Assembly: GCA_018398765.1 (NCBI GenBank)
Contig: JAHBMJ010004879.1
Span: forward strand, 9,816 to 27,328
Direction: 5' to 3'
Length of the DNA stretch: 17,513 bases
Source: Chromera velia
Taxonomy: Eukaryota; Sar; Chromeraceae
Of the stretch, positions 8,180 through 17,498 are shown in pieces (within the stretch, counting starts at the first letter, position 1; each line of letters begins with the position of its first letter). The notes under the pieces are model-generated. The model searched no databases. It saw nothing but the letters and a program-made list of their open reading frames with translations, and was not told the DNA's origin. A program made the position numbers and the translations under genes.

Positions 8180-8307
8180 CGTTGCTCGAAGTCGCACTTC
8201 GGCAATTCATCAGGATCTTCCGGTGGGATGTCAAGCACGCGACGACAGGGTTTGGTCCTGAATCTCACCAAGTCGTCGTCGCTCAACAGGGGGGAATACG
8301 ACATCAT
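8180..8307 (-). CDS. CCCH-SH3 protein exon 1 (first half of zinc finger)
   Basis: Beginning at the first of two adjacent ATGs, the exon encodes MMSYSPLLSDDDLVRFRTKP then the first zinc ligand Cys21, an acidic proline-rich loop, and Cys38, ending inside an Arg codon (CG|GTACAT). The FRTKPC lead-in matches the start of CCCH fingers. The frame stays open upstream to an acceptor (CCGTCCGCAG) at 8361, so the exon may begin at 8360 with an upstream exon. Start choice therefore rests only on the ATG pair. Cys21-x16-Cys38 is longer than the usual first spacing of the family. Confidence 0.65.
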
Positions 8308-9213
8308 CGTGCGTCGATCAGATCCGACCAGATCGGACGGCGATTGAAAGACAAACTGAGCTGCGGACGGCCACGGATGTATATTCAATCAAAAAAGACA
8401 CATGCAGCACTACGGCAGTCACCGACTCATGTTGATTCCTCCAGACTCTCTCAACGTCTCAGCAAGTCTACTATGTATCTCGGTACCGACCGTCAAGAGT
8501 TTCATCTGCATGATGGTCCTCGATCGACTTCTCCTCCGGATACAGAATTTTTTTTTGTGTGTGTGTTAATGATATTATACATGCATTAATTCGGTTCAGA
8601 AATTGAAATAGATACTGAGCCATATATATATATAGATCCATGTATTAATATATATGATGGACATCATACAATTAATTATAATGAATTAAGGCGATTTAAT
8701 TTTCACTCGAAATTATGTGCGGCCCAGCCGGAATATGCACAGAAGCGCACGACCGGATCCTTAATTCCATGGCACATGCATGTGCACGATATGTGCACGG
8801 CTGCATGTGTATATCGATATATATATCGGTATGTCCGTTACATGTCCGTTACACTATAGCTGTGATGTACGATGATGTACGTACGTGTGCGTGTACTTGC
8901 ATGGATAAATCGATATACATATGTGTGATCTGACTGACATCGAGTGCATCTAGACTTCGTGTGTAAGATGAAAGCTCCTCTGCATTCCGGAGTGGTTGAA
9001 TTCGCGTCCCCGTCTATTTTAAATTCGATACATGTTTTCATGCTTCCAGTGTGCCAGACAGAGCAGCACGCACTAAAAAACCCTGGATCAATATTGCTGC
9101 CGCCTGGCTGGCTCCATTGAATGATTCAATCGACGGAGTGATAGCACCCTTCCCCAAGACGAGAAGAACACATTGAACGGAGGGCAGCAGAACAGCAGCA
9201 GCTGCAGCAGCAG
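8308..9213. promoter_or_regulatory. Divergent intergenic region between the two main genes
   Basis: The minus-strand gene and the STPGR gene point away from each other across about 0.9 kb, so this interval should hold both 5' regions. It is AT-rich at about 8550-8700, with TATATATATATAG at about 8623-8635. It contains perfect palindromes GCACATGCATGTGC (8772-8785) and CGATATATATATCG (8815-8828). A GTGCAC/TGCATG cluster lies at 8777-8807. A possible leader exon for the minus gene between about 8400 and 8520 could not be confirmed. Confidence 0.5.
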
Positions 9214-10482
9214 ATGCAGCCAACAGAGTCTGGTGTCAATTTTCGAACGTGCGGGAATGCGCCCCTCAAGTATTCGAAGTTGCAGCGAGGGGCGACCTGT
9301 CGATCCACTGCAGCTGCTTTGTCTGTATGTTCCCGTATCTCTCCGTCATCCATTCCTTCCCGTATGGAAACCCTGCTCTTTCCAGGACCCCGGGAAAAGG
9401 ACGGTTTCGGTAGCAGGTCCTTGAGGTTCTCTGAAGACTCTGAGAAGGCCGAAGCCCCAGGCCCAGCAGCATACCGTCCGTACAGAGCGAATTCTTTGTG
9501 CCCCGACTCCTCTTCAGACTCTTCCCTTGCATTCAACCAGAAAGGATACACTTCGATCATCTCCTCTTCAAGCAGATTCGGACCTGGGGGTCCGTTCTCC
9601 GGCCCGAAAAGCACGAACGGCCCCGGCCCCTGTAGCTATGAGTTGAGTCCCCTGAGTAAAAAATCCGATTTCAAGACTGGAAATTCAAGTTCATTTATTT
9701 CCAGAGCGAACTGGAGCTGCAACATTCCGGCAACCTCCAAGTTCTTTCCAGGCCCCGGCGAGTATTCGAAGTTTCCAAACTCAAAAACCTCACACCAAAA
9801 TCCTGCCGGGGTCTCACTGAGGTCATGTTCCCCCCGTATTGACTCTGTGAAAGAACAAATCGCGAGTCCCGCGCCGGGGTCCTATGACGCTTCAGTCGCG
9901 GTGGGGTCCCGACTTGAGCCCAGTACAGGCAAAGACCCCTCCCCGGTCTTTCGCCCCCCCTGCGGTCGTGTTGTCCGGTCGGTCAACACGCGCGACTTTC
10001 CTGTGGTCGGTCTTTTTCGCTCACTTGAGACGGGGGACCTGAAGAAGGCCAAAGATATGAGGGAAAAGGGTTCAGAGGCTGCGGGGGCAAAGGGGTGCTT
10101 TCTCCAAGCATTGGGCTCGGACGAGAGGAAGCCCCCCGGTCCATCGGATTACAATGTGCGTCACACGAAGGACCCAATCGGTGCATGCCGGGGCCCTTCC
10201 CACTCCCTGCACGGATCCTCCATGTTTCTTTCCCAAAGCCCTCGAAAGGGGATGCGGAAAGCCGGGGCCCAAACACACATTCCGGGTCCCGGGGACTACG
10301 ATGCCAGCGGCTTTCGTGACGGATTGACAAGCAATTGGCAGAGGGGGGGGGCGACACTGCGGTCAGCCAGCCAGCGCTGGCTGTCCCATGGGCATCAGAC
10401 GCCGGGGCCTGCGTTCTATCGAGTTGAGAGTCCGAGGGCCAAGCGATCGTATCATCTAAACATGGAAGAGCGGTGGGTCTAG
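9214..10482 (+). CDS. STPGR (sperm-tail PG-rich repeat) protein, ODF3-like
   Basis: This is a 422-residue intronless frame ending TAG. Seven repeats of the P-G-P-x-x-Y type are visible: APGPAAY (about 83), GPGPCSY (135), PGPGEY (180), APGSY (219), PGPSDY (307), PGPGDY (357) and PGPAFY (396). Between them are stretches such as SSFISRANW. The end SYHLNMEERWV resembles the C-termini of protist STPGR proteins. In the family these proteins associate with microtubules, in axonemes or the cortical cytoskeleton, so this suggests a flagellated or microtubule-corset cell. ATG 9214 is the first in frame after a stop at 9142. The intervening frame encodes a Gln-rich stretch, so an upstream exon joining at about 9157 cannot be excluded. 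The Thr/Ser/Arg-rich first 80 residues lack repeats. Confidence 0.87.
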   Translation: MQPTESGVNFRTCGNAPLKYSKLQRGATCRSTAAALSVCSRISPSSIPSRMETLLFPGPREKDGFGSRSLRFSEDSEKAEAPGPAAYRPYRANSLCPDSSSDSSLAFNQKGYTSIISSSSRFGPGGPFSGPKSTNGPGPCSYELSPLSKKSDFKTGNSSSFISRANWSCNIPATSKFFPGPGEYSKFPNSKTSHQNPAGVSLRSCSPRIDSVKEQIASPAPGSYDASVAVGSRLEPSTGKDPSPVFRPPCGRVVRSVNTRDFPVVGLFRSLETGDLKKAKDMREKGSEAAGAKGCFLQALGSDERKPPGPSDYNVRHTKDPIGACRGPSHSLHGSSMFLSQSPRKGMRKAGAQTHIPGPGDYDASGFRDGLTSNWQRGGATLRSASQRWLSHGHQTPGPAFYRVESPRAKRSYHLNMEERWV

Positions 10483-11033
10483 ACCACTCGAGCACGCAGA
10501 TGTGGCTGGCACTGGCTGCCGGAAAGAGCTGATCAGCATACACGATTTTCAATCACAACCCTCTATCTTCATGTCGAATTTTCTCACTACACCACCCTTA
10601 AGAATAAGAACAAAGAAAGAAAGAAAGAAAGAAAACAAAGTTTGAACTTTGAAGGACCGTCGGAGACGCTGTTCCTGCAGTATTGAAACGCAGACTGTAC
10701 AAAGTATCAATATAAGCGCGTATGACTTTCACCAAGTTTTGAAGAGAATTCTGGTGGCGTGGCATGGCTGCTTGAGCTCATTGCACATTGCAATCGGTTT
10801 GTGTATGCAAATGATGATGACCAACCAAAAATAATGATGATGATAATGATTATAACACAAATATACATAAGGTGATATAGATAAAGTGTTTAAGTCTTTG
10901 GTTTGAATTCGATCTTCATGAATACAAAGTGTTACAAAGTACACGAATACAAAGTACATGTATTTTTATTGATGGTGTAATTGGTATTAAATTAGAAAAG
11001 CAACCTACAGTCTTTTTGCTATTCATTTTACTA
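10483..11033. other. 3' flank of STPGR gene; no gene seen
   Basis: This holds a GAAA run at about 10614-10634 and ATG/ATA-rich sequence at about 10808-10860. No canonical AATAAA signal stands out close to the stop. No coding potential is visible. Confidence 0.6.
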
Positions 11034-11064
11034 CAACCTAGCTAGGCCAGGCCTAGCTAGGTTG
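11034..11064. repeat. Perfect 31-bp palindrome (15-bp arms, 1-base centre)
   Basis: CAACCTAGCTAGGCC, a single A, then GGCCTAGCTAGGTTG. Arms are fully complementary. The GCTAGG/CCTAGC subunit itself nests a CTAG palindrome. It could form a cruciform or be a mobile-element end or protein-binding site; nothing here tells which. Confidence 0.95.
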
Positions 11065-12408
11065 CCCATTCAAAAACAAAAAAAGCTTGTATGCTTATTT
11101 TATATATTTAGGCCAGCCGGTGCCACCCGGTGAGCATATACCACTTCGGTTGGGGCCAACTGTGAGACATTATACAAATAATGTACAAGATTGAGTGCAT
11201 TGCTTATGATGTACATTTGATATAATTTTAACTTGAAGTTATTAAAGTACATTAAAGCCGGTATCGATGAACATTCACCCTATGGCATATTAAAGTATCT
11301 GAGTGAACACATGTTATAGCCTTATACACTCATTAGCTTACTTCATTGCGTAAGGGAATAAAGACTTATGTTACTCTCTTCTCTTTAAAGATCTGCAGAC
11401 TGAACTAGTTTTCAGGGTTTATCCTTACTTACTTGTTCAAGTAAGTAACTTAAAGGAGAGAAGCAAGGAACGTTCTGAGAGCTTGTTGCCGCAGACCCGT
11501 AAGGGTGATGTAGCTCACTTAGCAAGCTAGATGCGGAGCTTGCCTGACCGCGCGGTCAAAAGCTAAGCCAATCCATCTATAGCCGGCCTGCTTTAAGTTT
11601 ACCCTAACTGAGTCTAGCGGGCCGTCTCAGAAGCGTTCCTACTCGAATCTTTTCCACCCGTGTCTGCCTCGCGCAAACATTGCGGTGGGAGATTAGAGTT
11701 GGGACCCTCTAAACTGCTATACTATTGTAAAATTAGATACAAAAATATAAATAATCTTAAAAGATATATATATAACAGTGGCACGGGATAGGGGGGGGGG
11801 AAATTTTTATGATAGAGAACAAAAAGGCGCAGGGATGAAGTTCAAGTGTCTGCACCAGACTCCTTTCGATCTACTTTTCTATTACATTTTCTTATGATTG
11901 CATGCTTGATCCCAATAGGTCTTTTCTATCTTTTTTATTCTGTTCTACCCTTCTTGTCAGTGTGATTCATAGTATACTGTGTGAACTTTGTTCAAAAAAA
12001 GGTTCATGCCCAACCTTTTTTCCGTCTTGCACGCGAAGCCCTCTAGCTTGCACACGTAGCCCCTCAGCCTCTGGGTAAGCCGTGCTGCCGTAGCCGTGAC
12101 CCCCCTACCAGCACACGCACCGCACGCCCGCGGCCCGGGTCTGCTGCCCAGCCCTGCGCCGCGTTTCTGCACGCTGGGTTGGCTAAAGCCACGGCCTACA
12201 GACTCGCGCAAGTCTTTGCTAGTCAGCTTTTGCAGCTGGATACCAAAGAGAGAGGGGCGCATGATGTTTGTTAATCTAAGCTGAGGAGCTTTCGCTTGTC
12301 TGTTCCTTTAGCAATTGAACGCCACTACCGAGTGTACCACGTACTATACAAAGGCAAGCCCTCAGCCACGCTAGCCTACGCTAGCCAGGGCTGGGAAAAG
12401 GTTCATTT
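11065..12408. other. Gene-free stretch
   Basis: I see no supported gene. It contains an 11-bp-arm hairpin at 11425-11448 (TTACTTACTTG, TT, CAAGTAAGTAA). A weakly tRNA-like segment lies at about 11500-11565 and a G10 run at about 11790. A GC-rich patch at about 12050-12200 keeps a minus-strand frame open for about 100 codons without protein-like features. Confidence 0.55.
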
Positions 12409-13212
12409 AGAAAAGGTTTAAAATTAAATATAAAAAAGTGAACCTGTTAAACTTGTTTTAAACCTGTTAAACCTGTTTCAAACCTGTTAAACCTGTTTTA
12501 AACCTGTTTTTGAGACCATGCTAAGGATTATGCACGTACGCGTGGCCATTAGGACAAGCCTAGCCAGGTTGGAGCACGCTGTCCACGGCTTAGGAGAAAT
12601 AAAAAGCCGGAGCCAGATATCTAGCAAGTTAATTTATACTAAATAACAACTGTCTCCAGCTGTTTTAATTTATTGACGACTGCGCTTTCTGGCATTCTCT
12701 GGCGGCCGAGCTCAGGTAATTAGGGTCAAACGGACCGTAAAAGCGCCGGCTTAGGGGCTAGACTACTAGTAAGCTATGGGCCAGGGGCGCGGCAGGGCTA
12801 AAGGGTATAAATAAGGGTAGACAAGGGGTCAGAGGCGGTGCTACCGGCTAGGGGGGGCAAACAGGGCCGGCGGGCGGGGCGGGCCCGGCCCAGGTGGGGC
12901 AGGCCGGGTACGAAGGCGAGTTAGACCGGACCCTAGGCTGGACCAGTTGACAAATTGGATCCAGCGTTGAACCTACGTTTTTGTTTTAAATTTCATATGC
13001 AATCTCTAGATCATCTTAATTTCACAGTCTTTAAATTACTCAAAAGCACTAAAACTATCAGGAAAACGCTTAAAAAACATGTAAAAACTCAAAATACAGT
13101 ATCCAAAACGGTAAGTTTACACTAATTAAAAGTAAACATGTTTTTAAACCTGTTTTTGAACCTGATTCAGGTTTATTACTTTGAAGTGAACCTTGAACTT
13201 TAAACCTTTTCT
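12409..13212. mobile_element. Possible non-autonomous inverted-repeat element
   Basis: AGAAAAGGTTTAAA at 12409-12422 is repeated in inverted orientation at 13199-13212. Just inside each end are AAACCTGTT-type repeats (about 12440-12517, and about 13139-13160), with a small palindrome AACCTGATTCAGGTT at about 13159-13173. The interior holds a GC-rich island at about 12770-12935 with TATAAATA at 12806-12813. There is no transposase frame. No clear target-site duplication was found, so the borders are approximate. Confidence 0.35.
12440..12517. repeat. AAACCTGTT direct-repeat array
   Basis: There are about eight copies of a 9-13 base unit based on AAACCTGTT with T-rich spacers. Confidence 0.85.
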
Positions 13213-13328
13213 TGGCACTATGTAACGGCCTCCCTACTTAATTGAGTGGCTAGGTGCCTACCTAGTTATGCCTTGCCAGAGTTGGCTCAGTCCGACAAGT
13301 GACCTTGTCGATCCGACAACGTCCTTTC

Positions 13329-13415
13329 AGGTTCGACAAGCGAGCTTGAAGGTTCGATAACTGAGCTTGAAGGTTCGACAACTGAGCTTGAATTAAGGTT
13401 CGACAACTTAAGGGT
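13329..13415. repeat. 21-bp minisatellite, AGGTTCGACAACTGAGCTTGA
   Basis: Copies start at 13329, 13350 and 13371, then a diverged one at 13396. Related GGTCCGACA pieces continue to about 13480 and earlier TCCGACAA pieces lie from about 13290. Degenerating tandem repeat; no gene. Confidence 0.85.
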
Positions 13416-13480
13416 CATGCACGGAAGTCACTGGTCCGACATACAGAATCGAGGTCCAACATAGAAAATCGAGGTCCGAC

Positions 13481-14550
13481 AAACCAATTGCAAATTTCTT
13501 GATTCAAGTTTCACTTCTTTGAAAGTCGGATCAGGATCCCCAAGATCATAAATTTTATGAAAAGTTTCAATCCTACAAAAATGTTATGCAAGGGCTCGAC
13601 ATAAAAAGCCATCTAAGCCAGAGTTCGATAAAAAGATCGACACGTTCTTTCTCTTTTTATGTGTGTCTCTTTTTTAAGCCTTTAATTTTCTTATGTGTTT
13701 CATGTATTCCATTTTGTCTTAAATCTGTTTTGCCATCTCTGTAAGACCGTACGACAACAAGATTAACTAAAAGAGCGACAGAAAGATCGACTATTCATGG
13801 AGCACACTCTCCAAAGAGTTTACAAAAGTTTTTATATTTTCATTAATGAAATATACAAATTTTCTTTTCACTTCCCTTTCTATGCTTTTGCTTGCAGTCC
13901 TTCAATGAGGTTATGAAAAGGTTTGGCAAGAGGTTTGACAAGTCGTACTAGCTGCAAATCTTATTAGGCCATCTGGTCGCACAGTGGTCGGCTCCTGAGC
14001 CTTTATTTTTAATTGTAACCCAACGGCCCCGGCGCGATCACCCAGGCCACGCAGAAGCAACATGCAACAGAATTAAATTTTTGTAATTTACGATTTGAGT
14101 CTCGATTTTCTTCCAGACTCCATCTCAGAGAAACGACGGGTTTTAAGCTTACATACTAATGGATTGACTCGGCTTGATTATCTAGTATCTGACTCATTAT
14201 TTGGTTATATTTTGCAATTTTACTTTACTTTAGCTACTTATTGTATTAATGTAAGTAACTATATTAACATTTCATTTATGTTTATTTTATTGGTTTATTA
14301 TCAATTAATTCTTAATTCCCACCATCTTTAGATAAATAGATACATCCCTTTAAACCCTATAAGAGACACCAAATATAATTTTTCTTCTTAGTTTTCTTCT
14401 TCTTCCTTCTCTCTTTTTTCTTAAGAAGCTGAAAGCGTAACACATAGAATATATCTAGGAATATATACATCATCTAATATGATCATTGCATGATATGTTC
14501 AATGATGTATGTTGACTGACTTTAGGACTAAGTAAAATTCATTAGCATTT
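13481..14550. other. AT-rich gene-free stretch
   Basis: No coding, RNA gene or clear repeat structure. A 78-codon frame at 14095-14331 is hydrophobic only because the DNA is AT-rich. Confidence 0.55.
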
Positions 14551-15428
14551 GCAGTCAAGATGCAGGATGTAAAAAGCTTTTCCCGCTTCTTGTCCACTGA
14601 AAGAATGCAATCAGGAATATACACGTAAGGAAGGAAAATAATGCAAAACATATGTCCAACTATTGAGGCGTAGTTCAATCAGAGCGAGTCAATTCACGAC
14701 GCTTCTCGTGATGCAGAAAGACCCGTACACGTATTGTACGCCTAGTATCACGCCCCCACTCATCTGCACTGGCAAACAGAAATGCGATGATCACGGCCCC
14801 AGTCACGCACGCACAGAAAAGTCCGAGAGGACATGCATGCATCGTCATGCAACTTGCATCAGAGTAGAGACGGGTGTGTCACTTTCACCATTTGTTTAAA
14901 CACCGTACAATCCCGGGGGCCGGTGACGAACACATGAACTTAGATGCGGTCGAGATAGTGATCGAAGAGGCTTCCCCGATGGCCGTCTTCTCTCTTCAGA
15001 ATGGATTGTGTTTTTTATTGTCGTGGTTTTTTGCCTACTTGGGCAGAGAGTGGAAGAAGCAAGGACGCAGTGATCTCAGGAAGTCACATGTAGATGCACA
15101 CAGAAAGAAAAGGACATGAAGCAACAGTGGAAGGACGAATGCCGATAGAGGCAAAAAACAAACAAGAGGACTGATCGAGTCAAGAAACTTCCCCCGCATC
15201 CATGAACTGTTTCATGCAGGTCTGATTCACGAAAAAGGAAGAGGTCAGAAAGAAGGAAGGAAGGAAGGAAGGAACCCCAAGGAGACAGACGCAGGACAGA
15301 CGGATCGATAAGCGGCCAGCGAATTAAGAAGAACTCCTTCTTCAGAACTGTTTTTCCTTCCGCTCATGCATATTTGCACAAAGAGAAAGACAGATCGATC
15401 GATGCCGCCTAGCTGTTCGAGTGGGAAG

Positions 15429-15462
<34 letters not shown>

Positions 15463-16041
15463 TGCGGGTTTGCGAGATTGAAAGCCAAGACTTTGATCGT
15501 TGCTCTCGAACCAAATCTCAGACCGTCTCGCTCTCACTTTGGTACCTTCAGTTAAATTCTTTGCATTTGGTCTTTTCAATTTTTGCATCTACCTGGGGGA
15601 CATTTGCTCTCAGTGAACTCTGGCTGGCACCTGAGGGTCGCGTATCCCTTCGGCGCACATCTGACTTTCTCTGCCTTTTCCTTTTCCCAGAAAGAGAGAC
15701 GAAGACGCAAGCGTGGAAAGAGACAGGATCATTGAAAAGAGGAAGATACGCAGGCAGGAAGCAAAGAACGAACGAATGAATGTCTGGATGAAGGATGAAA
15801 GACGATGAGAGGAGACGTTCGAAGGAAGCTACGTTTTCATTCCTTCATTCATTCGCTTACTCATTCTTTCTTTCATTCATTCATCCATGCATGTATTCTC
15901 ATTCTATGCACCCAGAATGGGATGAAACGACAGCAAGCATCAGACAGGCTTGTCAACTCCAGACGGATCGACTTCTAGCTGCTCCCTCTATGCATTGTTT
16001 GAGTGAAACAGTGAGCGAGAGCACATGTACTGCGATATCGG
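14551..16041. other. Purine-biased stretch with tetranucleotide tracts; weak exon-like pieces only
   Basis: This contains AGGA units at about 15252-15275, CAGA units at about 15429-15462, and CATT/CTTT units at about 15841-15890. Exon-like pieces near 14560-14613 and 14945-15092 are described in the findings but are not strong enough to call. Confidence 0.5.
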
Positions 16042-16313
16042 GGAAGACTGTCTGGATTTGTCTTTCCCTGTTTTCCCTCTTTTGCATACAGAAAGGAATA
16101 CGAGGTCCACACGGACAATTTGGGTCTACTACTGAAATTCGCAACTTCTCTCCTTCATTTAAGAATGCCTGCAAACAGGAAGACTGTCTGGATTTGTCTT
16201 TCCCTGTTTTCCCTCTTTTGCATACAGAAAGGAATACGAGGTCCACACGGACAATTTGGGTCTACTACTGAATTTCGCAACTTCTCTCCTTCATTTAAGA
16301 ATCCCTGCAAACA
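16042..16313. repeat. Two-copy 136-bp tandem duplication
   Basis: Copies are 16042-16177 and 16178-16313, differing at two sites (16137 A against 16273 T; 16167 G against 16303 C). The unit length is not a multiple of three, so frames crossing it do not repeat in phase. Near identity indicates a recent event or an assembly artefact. Confidence 0.95.
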
Positions 16314-17498
16314 ATCACGCTTTCATGTCGCATTCTTTCTCCCTTGTCCGATTCGGACAGACGCGAACACACATGTGTCCTCGCAACAAGACGGCCTCTC
16401 CCTCTCTGTCCTTGACGACATTCGAGATCCGCGAAAAATGTGCTGGGGGGCAACTCATTCATCCTCGTTTGCCCTCGCTCGGAGACTCACTAGGCTGTGA
16501 GTCAGTGTAAGGGTGTAGGGGAGGAAGAGCGAGAGCAAGGAGACAAAGACGAAGTACAGCGTAAGAGAGAGAGAGGGGACAATTTCGAATTTACTGTCTT
16601 GACAGAAGTCTTGAGTACAATTCTTTAAAACGGAAAAGCAAATTTTCAGCCAGGCCTCTCCCAGAAATGTTGAGCCAGGTCCGGATCCCGGAAGGAAGAC
16701 GTCAACATGCAGACGTGGGGGTTAATTCAGATGATGCACCGAAAGGAGAAGATCATGATCAATGAAAAAGAGACGAAAGAACGCACTGCATGATTGATGC
16801 TAGATCGTCCTGAAAACAGGCAGGAATACAGGCACAGGAGCAGAGAGCAAGGACCCAGAGAGTCCGAAACAGGCCAATACTTCGATCTGTCTTTGGAAAG
16901 GATGAGATGATCCTTGCCCCACTACCTCCCTCTCTCAGTCTGCATGTAGGTTTCTTTTCCTTCGTTCGGTCGTTCTCTTTCTTTCTTTCTGTGTCAGTCG
17001 ACTCCCACACACGGAGCCTCAACAGTAACGAAAACGACCTCACCCTGAGCGGTCCCTTCTCTTTTACGTGAAAACTGGATGGACCAATCTTGATCGATCC
17101 ACCATTGCTCTCATCCTTGCATTCTTCTTTTCTGAATGACCGTCAGAAGGAGCGAACGGAGATCGCAGATCATGGATGCATTTCATTTCTGCATGCACAG
17201 AAACATGACCCCATTAGATTTCACAAAAAACAAACAAGTCAGCATGGGAGGGAGGGCGGGAGGTAATCCATGAAAGATCTATATGTAGGACCGAAAGAAA
17301 ACTGGCCTGAGGATGATGACGATGGCCGGGGGAATGCGGAAGGAAACCAGACGGCTTCCCTCCCGTCCGCCTGTCTTTCTTGCGTTCGGAAGAGGGGTGG
17401 ACGACAAAAATTGCTTCCTCTTGATCTGTCTCTCCGACTCTTTCCCCCTCCCACCCTTTCTCTCTGCCACACACATGCACATACCGCGAGATCTCTCG
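16314..17498. other. No confirmed gene; minus-strand exon-like pieces
   Basis: This is GA/CT-biased sequence. Two minus-strand acceptors, at 16810 and about 17190, are followed by short open frames described in the findings. They do not connect in phase, so no gene is called. Confidence 0.45.

Larger units (their letters stand above)
1830..8307 (-). other. Seven-exon gene: CCCH zinc finger, RGG/RD segment, SH3-like domain protein (full model)
   Basis: This is the join of seven minus-strand exons: 8180-8307, 7836-7938, 6309-6890, 5734-5916, 4895-5431, 4105-4188 and 1830-3473. The product is about 1086 residues: CCCH finger at residues 21-48, RGG/Arg-Asp region about 95-160, SH3-like domain about 275-350, acidic coil about 355-510, disordered tail about 550-1086. 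The first intron is phase 2 and restores an Arg codon inside the zinc finger. The other five are phase 0 with GT-AG borders. Known family behaviour suggests mRNA binding through CCCH and RGG, and proline-motif binding through SH3. The combined role, a cytoplasmic or speckle RNA-binding adaptor, is inference. The weakest join is exon 2 to exon 3 across 945 bases of repeats. If it fails, there are two genes, the second beginning at the ATG at 6911 (about 1016 residues). Confidence 0.55.

Noticed and set aside
9038-9614. Minus-strand frames overlapping the STPGR gene start
   Set aside because: Ala/Cys-rich complement of CAG repeats and antisense of the repeat protein; the plus-strand frame has the family motifs.
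11957-12262. 101-codon minus-strand frame
   Set aside because: Open mainly because of a local GC-rich patch; starts and ends in unlike sequence, no motif or splice support. A decayed transposon fragment remains possible.
14095-14331. 78-codon hydrophobic plus-strand frame
   Set aside because: Phe/Tyr/Ile/Leu-rich as expected for AT-rich DNA; no further support.
15366-15779. 137-codon plus-strand frame
   Set aside because: Includes the CAGA repeat translated as DRQT; remainder has no domain and no convincing start.
16120-16500. Overlapping plus-strand frames across the 136-bp duplication
   Set aside because: Frame shifts between copies because 136 is not a multiple of three; the peptide repeats in different frames, as for non-coding DNA.
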